Source: Lepus europaeus
Lineage: Eukaryota; Chordata; Mammalia; Lagomorpha; Leporidae
Reading direction: 5' to 3'
NCBI RefSeq assembly: GCF_033115175.1
Contig: NC_084844.1
Location: 29,421,885 to 29,485,884 of the forward strand
DNA: 64,000 nt
Position numbers and translations under genes: made by a program. Positions 61,790-64,000 of the stretch are shown piece by piece. A model generated the notes under the pieces. It made no database searches. It was given only the letters and a program-made list of their open reading frames with translations, and was not told the origin of the DNA. Each line of letters begins with the position of its first letter. Within the stretch, counting starts at the first letter, position 1.

Positions 61790-62880
61790 GATGAATCAGA
61801 AGCATGACATCAGTAAAGGCATGAAAGTAATCTCCAACAACAAACCCTAAAGAAATAGAAGTCTCCCACTACCTAATGCTATTCCTTAAGAAACACAAAA
61901 TAAAACTAAGCCCAAGTTAGAATGAAGAAAATAATAAATATTAGAACTGAAATAAATAATAACTTTTTAAAGAAATAAAAAAATCAACAAATCTTTTATT
62001 TTTTGAACAGACAAAATTTACAAACTCTTATCCAGACTAATTAATGAAAAAGAGATGTGATGTAAACATAAAATCAGAAATGGAAGAAGACACCATACAA
62101 TAGCTGCTATGAGAATTTTGAAAAAAGATTATAAAGGACATTAAGAAAATTATATTTTAATAAATTGGAAAATACAGCAAAATTGATAAAATCCTAGAAA
62201 CATACTATCTACCATAAGCAGATAAGTAAAGGAAAAATACTTTATATTTGAACATATCAATAAGAAATAAGGATACTGACAAAGAAATTCTTAAAAACTG
62301 AATTGATGACTGATGATATTTAAACAAAAGTTATCACTAACCCTTTTTAATCCCTAAAAAGAAAAAGGGAACACTTCTCAACTTTTTATGAGGCCTTCAT
62401 CACATTGATACCAAAGCCAAACCCCAGATGAACACACACGCTCCTCAATAAAGCATTAGGAAACAAAATTGAATAGGTACATTAAAAGGATCATATACCA
62501 TTGCCAATTATGTCCCAGTAGGATTTACCCTAGTAGGCAAGCATGGTTCAACATGTGCAAGTTAATCAGCAGGATATATCAAATTAACAGAAGGAAGGAT
62601 AAGAATCACTTGATCTTACCAAAAAGTCTTCAGATAAAATTCAACATAATTTTCATAATTAAGTTGCCACAAATTAAGGATAGAAAGAACTTACCTCAGC
62701 ATAAAAATGTCCATCTATGGAAAGCCCACAGCTAACACATTCAGTGATGAAAAACGAAAAGCTTTTCTTCTAGTATCTGGAACACAGAAAGTATGTTCAT
62801 GGCTACCATTTAACATAGTACTTACAGTCCTAGCCAGAGCAATTAGGCAAGCAAATAAACAAAATCTTTTAAATCAAAGA
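61790..62880 (+). mobile_element. Old LINE-1 ORF2 (RT region) fragment
   Basis: Translation gives broken RT-domain phrases: QAWFNMCKLISRIYQINRRKD near 62530, LTVLARAIRQ near 62820. Several stops and frame changes. The adjoining 61950-62400 shows ORF2 sequence upstream of the RT. Confidence 0.78.
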
Positions 62881-62989
62881 GAAGTAAATTTTTTTCGTAT
62901 AACTTGCTTTTTCTTTGTTAAAAAAAAACCTATAGACTATACACACACATATAAAATGTCAAAATAAACGTTTCATTTTTGCTTTTAAC

Positions 62990-63680
62990 TAATTAATTTA
63001 AACACCTTCAATATGATTTGTAGGTATGACTCTAAGAATATAATGATATTCCCTTCCTCTATCCCACCCTGCCTCCCATACTCCTTTCTTCTACTTCTCT
63101 TTTTTTTTAGTTTTTGAGATAACATTCTACATCTACATTACAGTAAAAAGGTTTAGTACTTCACTGAATAAGAAGTTTAACAAGAAAAAAGCAAAAAGAC
63201 CTGACTTTTGTGGGAATATACGCAACGGTTAAAAATAATAATTTAATGCATAAATGATCATTTCACTCCACATACAATTTTTTTTCAATTAATCATTCAT
63301 AATGTCTTTCAATGAAATAGAACCAATGACAATGTAACACCTAAATATTTCCTGTGTGGCTATAAGATAATAATTAAGCTCATTTAGACTTTAAGCCACT
63401 TTCTCTCAACAGTTTATACACAGGAATAATTTTATGCATATTGCAATGCAAATAATTTTACATTACATTTTTTGCACACTATTAGCTACCACAGATCAAG
63501 GAAAACATATGATATTTGTCTTTTGGGATTTTACTAAATATAATGGTTTCCAGATGCATCCATTTTGTTAGGGAAGAAAGGATTTCATTCTTTTAATGAC
63601 TGAGTAGTATTCCACAGAATATATGTAGCACATTTTCTTAATCCAGTCATTGGTTGATGGGCATCTGGGTTCATTTCATA
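62990..63680 (-). mobile_element. LINE-1 3' fragment (minus strand)
   Basis: Reversed L1 3' end and ORF2 C-terminus: GATATTTGTCTTTTGGGATT, TGGTTTCCAGATGCATCC, CTGAGTAGTATTCCACAGAA, TTGGTTGATGGGCATCTGGG. It lies between two plus-strand ORF2 pieces. Confidence 0.75.
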
Positions 63681-64000
63681 TCTAACAAATTAATTCAATA
63701 AAGTTGCGGGCTACAAAACCAATTTGAAAAATGAATTGCATTTCTATACAATAGCTATGAATTATCTGAAAAGGAAATTACGAAAGCAATCCCACTTACA
63801 GTCATATTAAAATAAAATACTCGAGATTAACGTAACTATGGAGGTGAAATGCTTCTCACTTAAAATGATGAATCTATCATGAAAGAAATTAATGTAAATA
63901 CAAATAAATGACATAATAGCTATGTTCATGAAATGGAAGAGTACTTTTAAAATATCCATAGTACCTATGGTGATCTGAAGAGTGAACACAATCCCAGTCA
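63681..64000 (+). mobile_element. LINE-1 ORF2 fragment, runs off the window
   Basis: Plus-strand ORF2 just after the RT active site (AATAAAGTTGCGGGCTACAA, encoding an FNKVAGYK-like phrase; CATTTCTATACAATAGC). It could be the continuation of 61790-62880, or the inverted 5' part of the minus-strand L1 to its left. Confidence 0.72.

Overview
This window is mammalian nuclear DNA, almost certainly from a lagomorph and most likely rabbit (Oryctolagus). About thirty copies of the tRNA-derived C-type SINE are present. The young ones open with GGCCGGCGCCGTGGCT, carry a B-box-like GGTTCTAGTCC, and end in a (TC)-rich stretch followed by poly(A). This family is specific to lagomorphs. The rest is AT-rich LINE-1 debris, older repeats shared by placental mammals (MIR, L2, MER5, MER20, Tigger) and a few retroviral LTRs. 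No bacterial, phage or CRISPR content is present.

The only intact protein-coding gene seen is an uninterrupted 673-codon ORF at 16709-18730 (+), recognised as KIF2B, the single-exon kinesin-13 microtubule depolymerase. Its GC-rich start and coding region stand out from the AT-rich surroundings. About 200 bp after the stop lies a MER20 hAT element.

Layout. 1-2.2 kb: anonymous DNA with a MER5-like element split by a SINE. 2.2-14.8 kb: a nested retrotransposon stack, in which an old L1 was split by a near full-length younger L1 (about 7.2 kb after removing insertions). That L1 is itself split by SINEs, a SINE-in-SINE and a 5'-truncated L1 carrying another SINE. 15.1-19.2 kb: the KIF2B locus. 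19.7-25.6 kb: an old minus-strand L1 with younger L1 3' ends and SINEs inside it. 25.8-27.9 kb: a Tigger-type DNA transposon split by an L1 and a SINE. 28-46 kb: mostly anonymous AT-rich DNA with SINEs, short palindromic MITE-like elements and a 187-bp local duplication. 46-50.6 kb: an old minus-strand L1. 52.7-59 kb: two putative minus-strand LTRs and one well-defined solo LTR with a 4-bp target duplication inside an old L1. 59-64 kb: SINEs and old L1 fragments in conflicting orientations.

No operon-like or multi-gene system is visible. The biological interest is the solitary intronless KIF2B in a gene-poor region and the readable order of transposon insertions. Repeat names come from recognition of sequence patterns, not from a database search.
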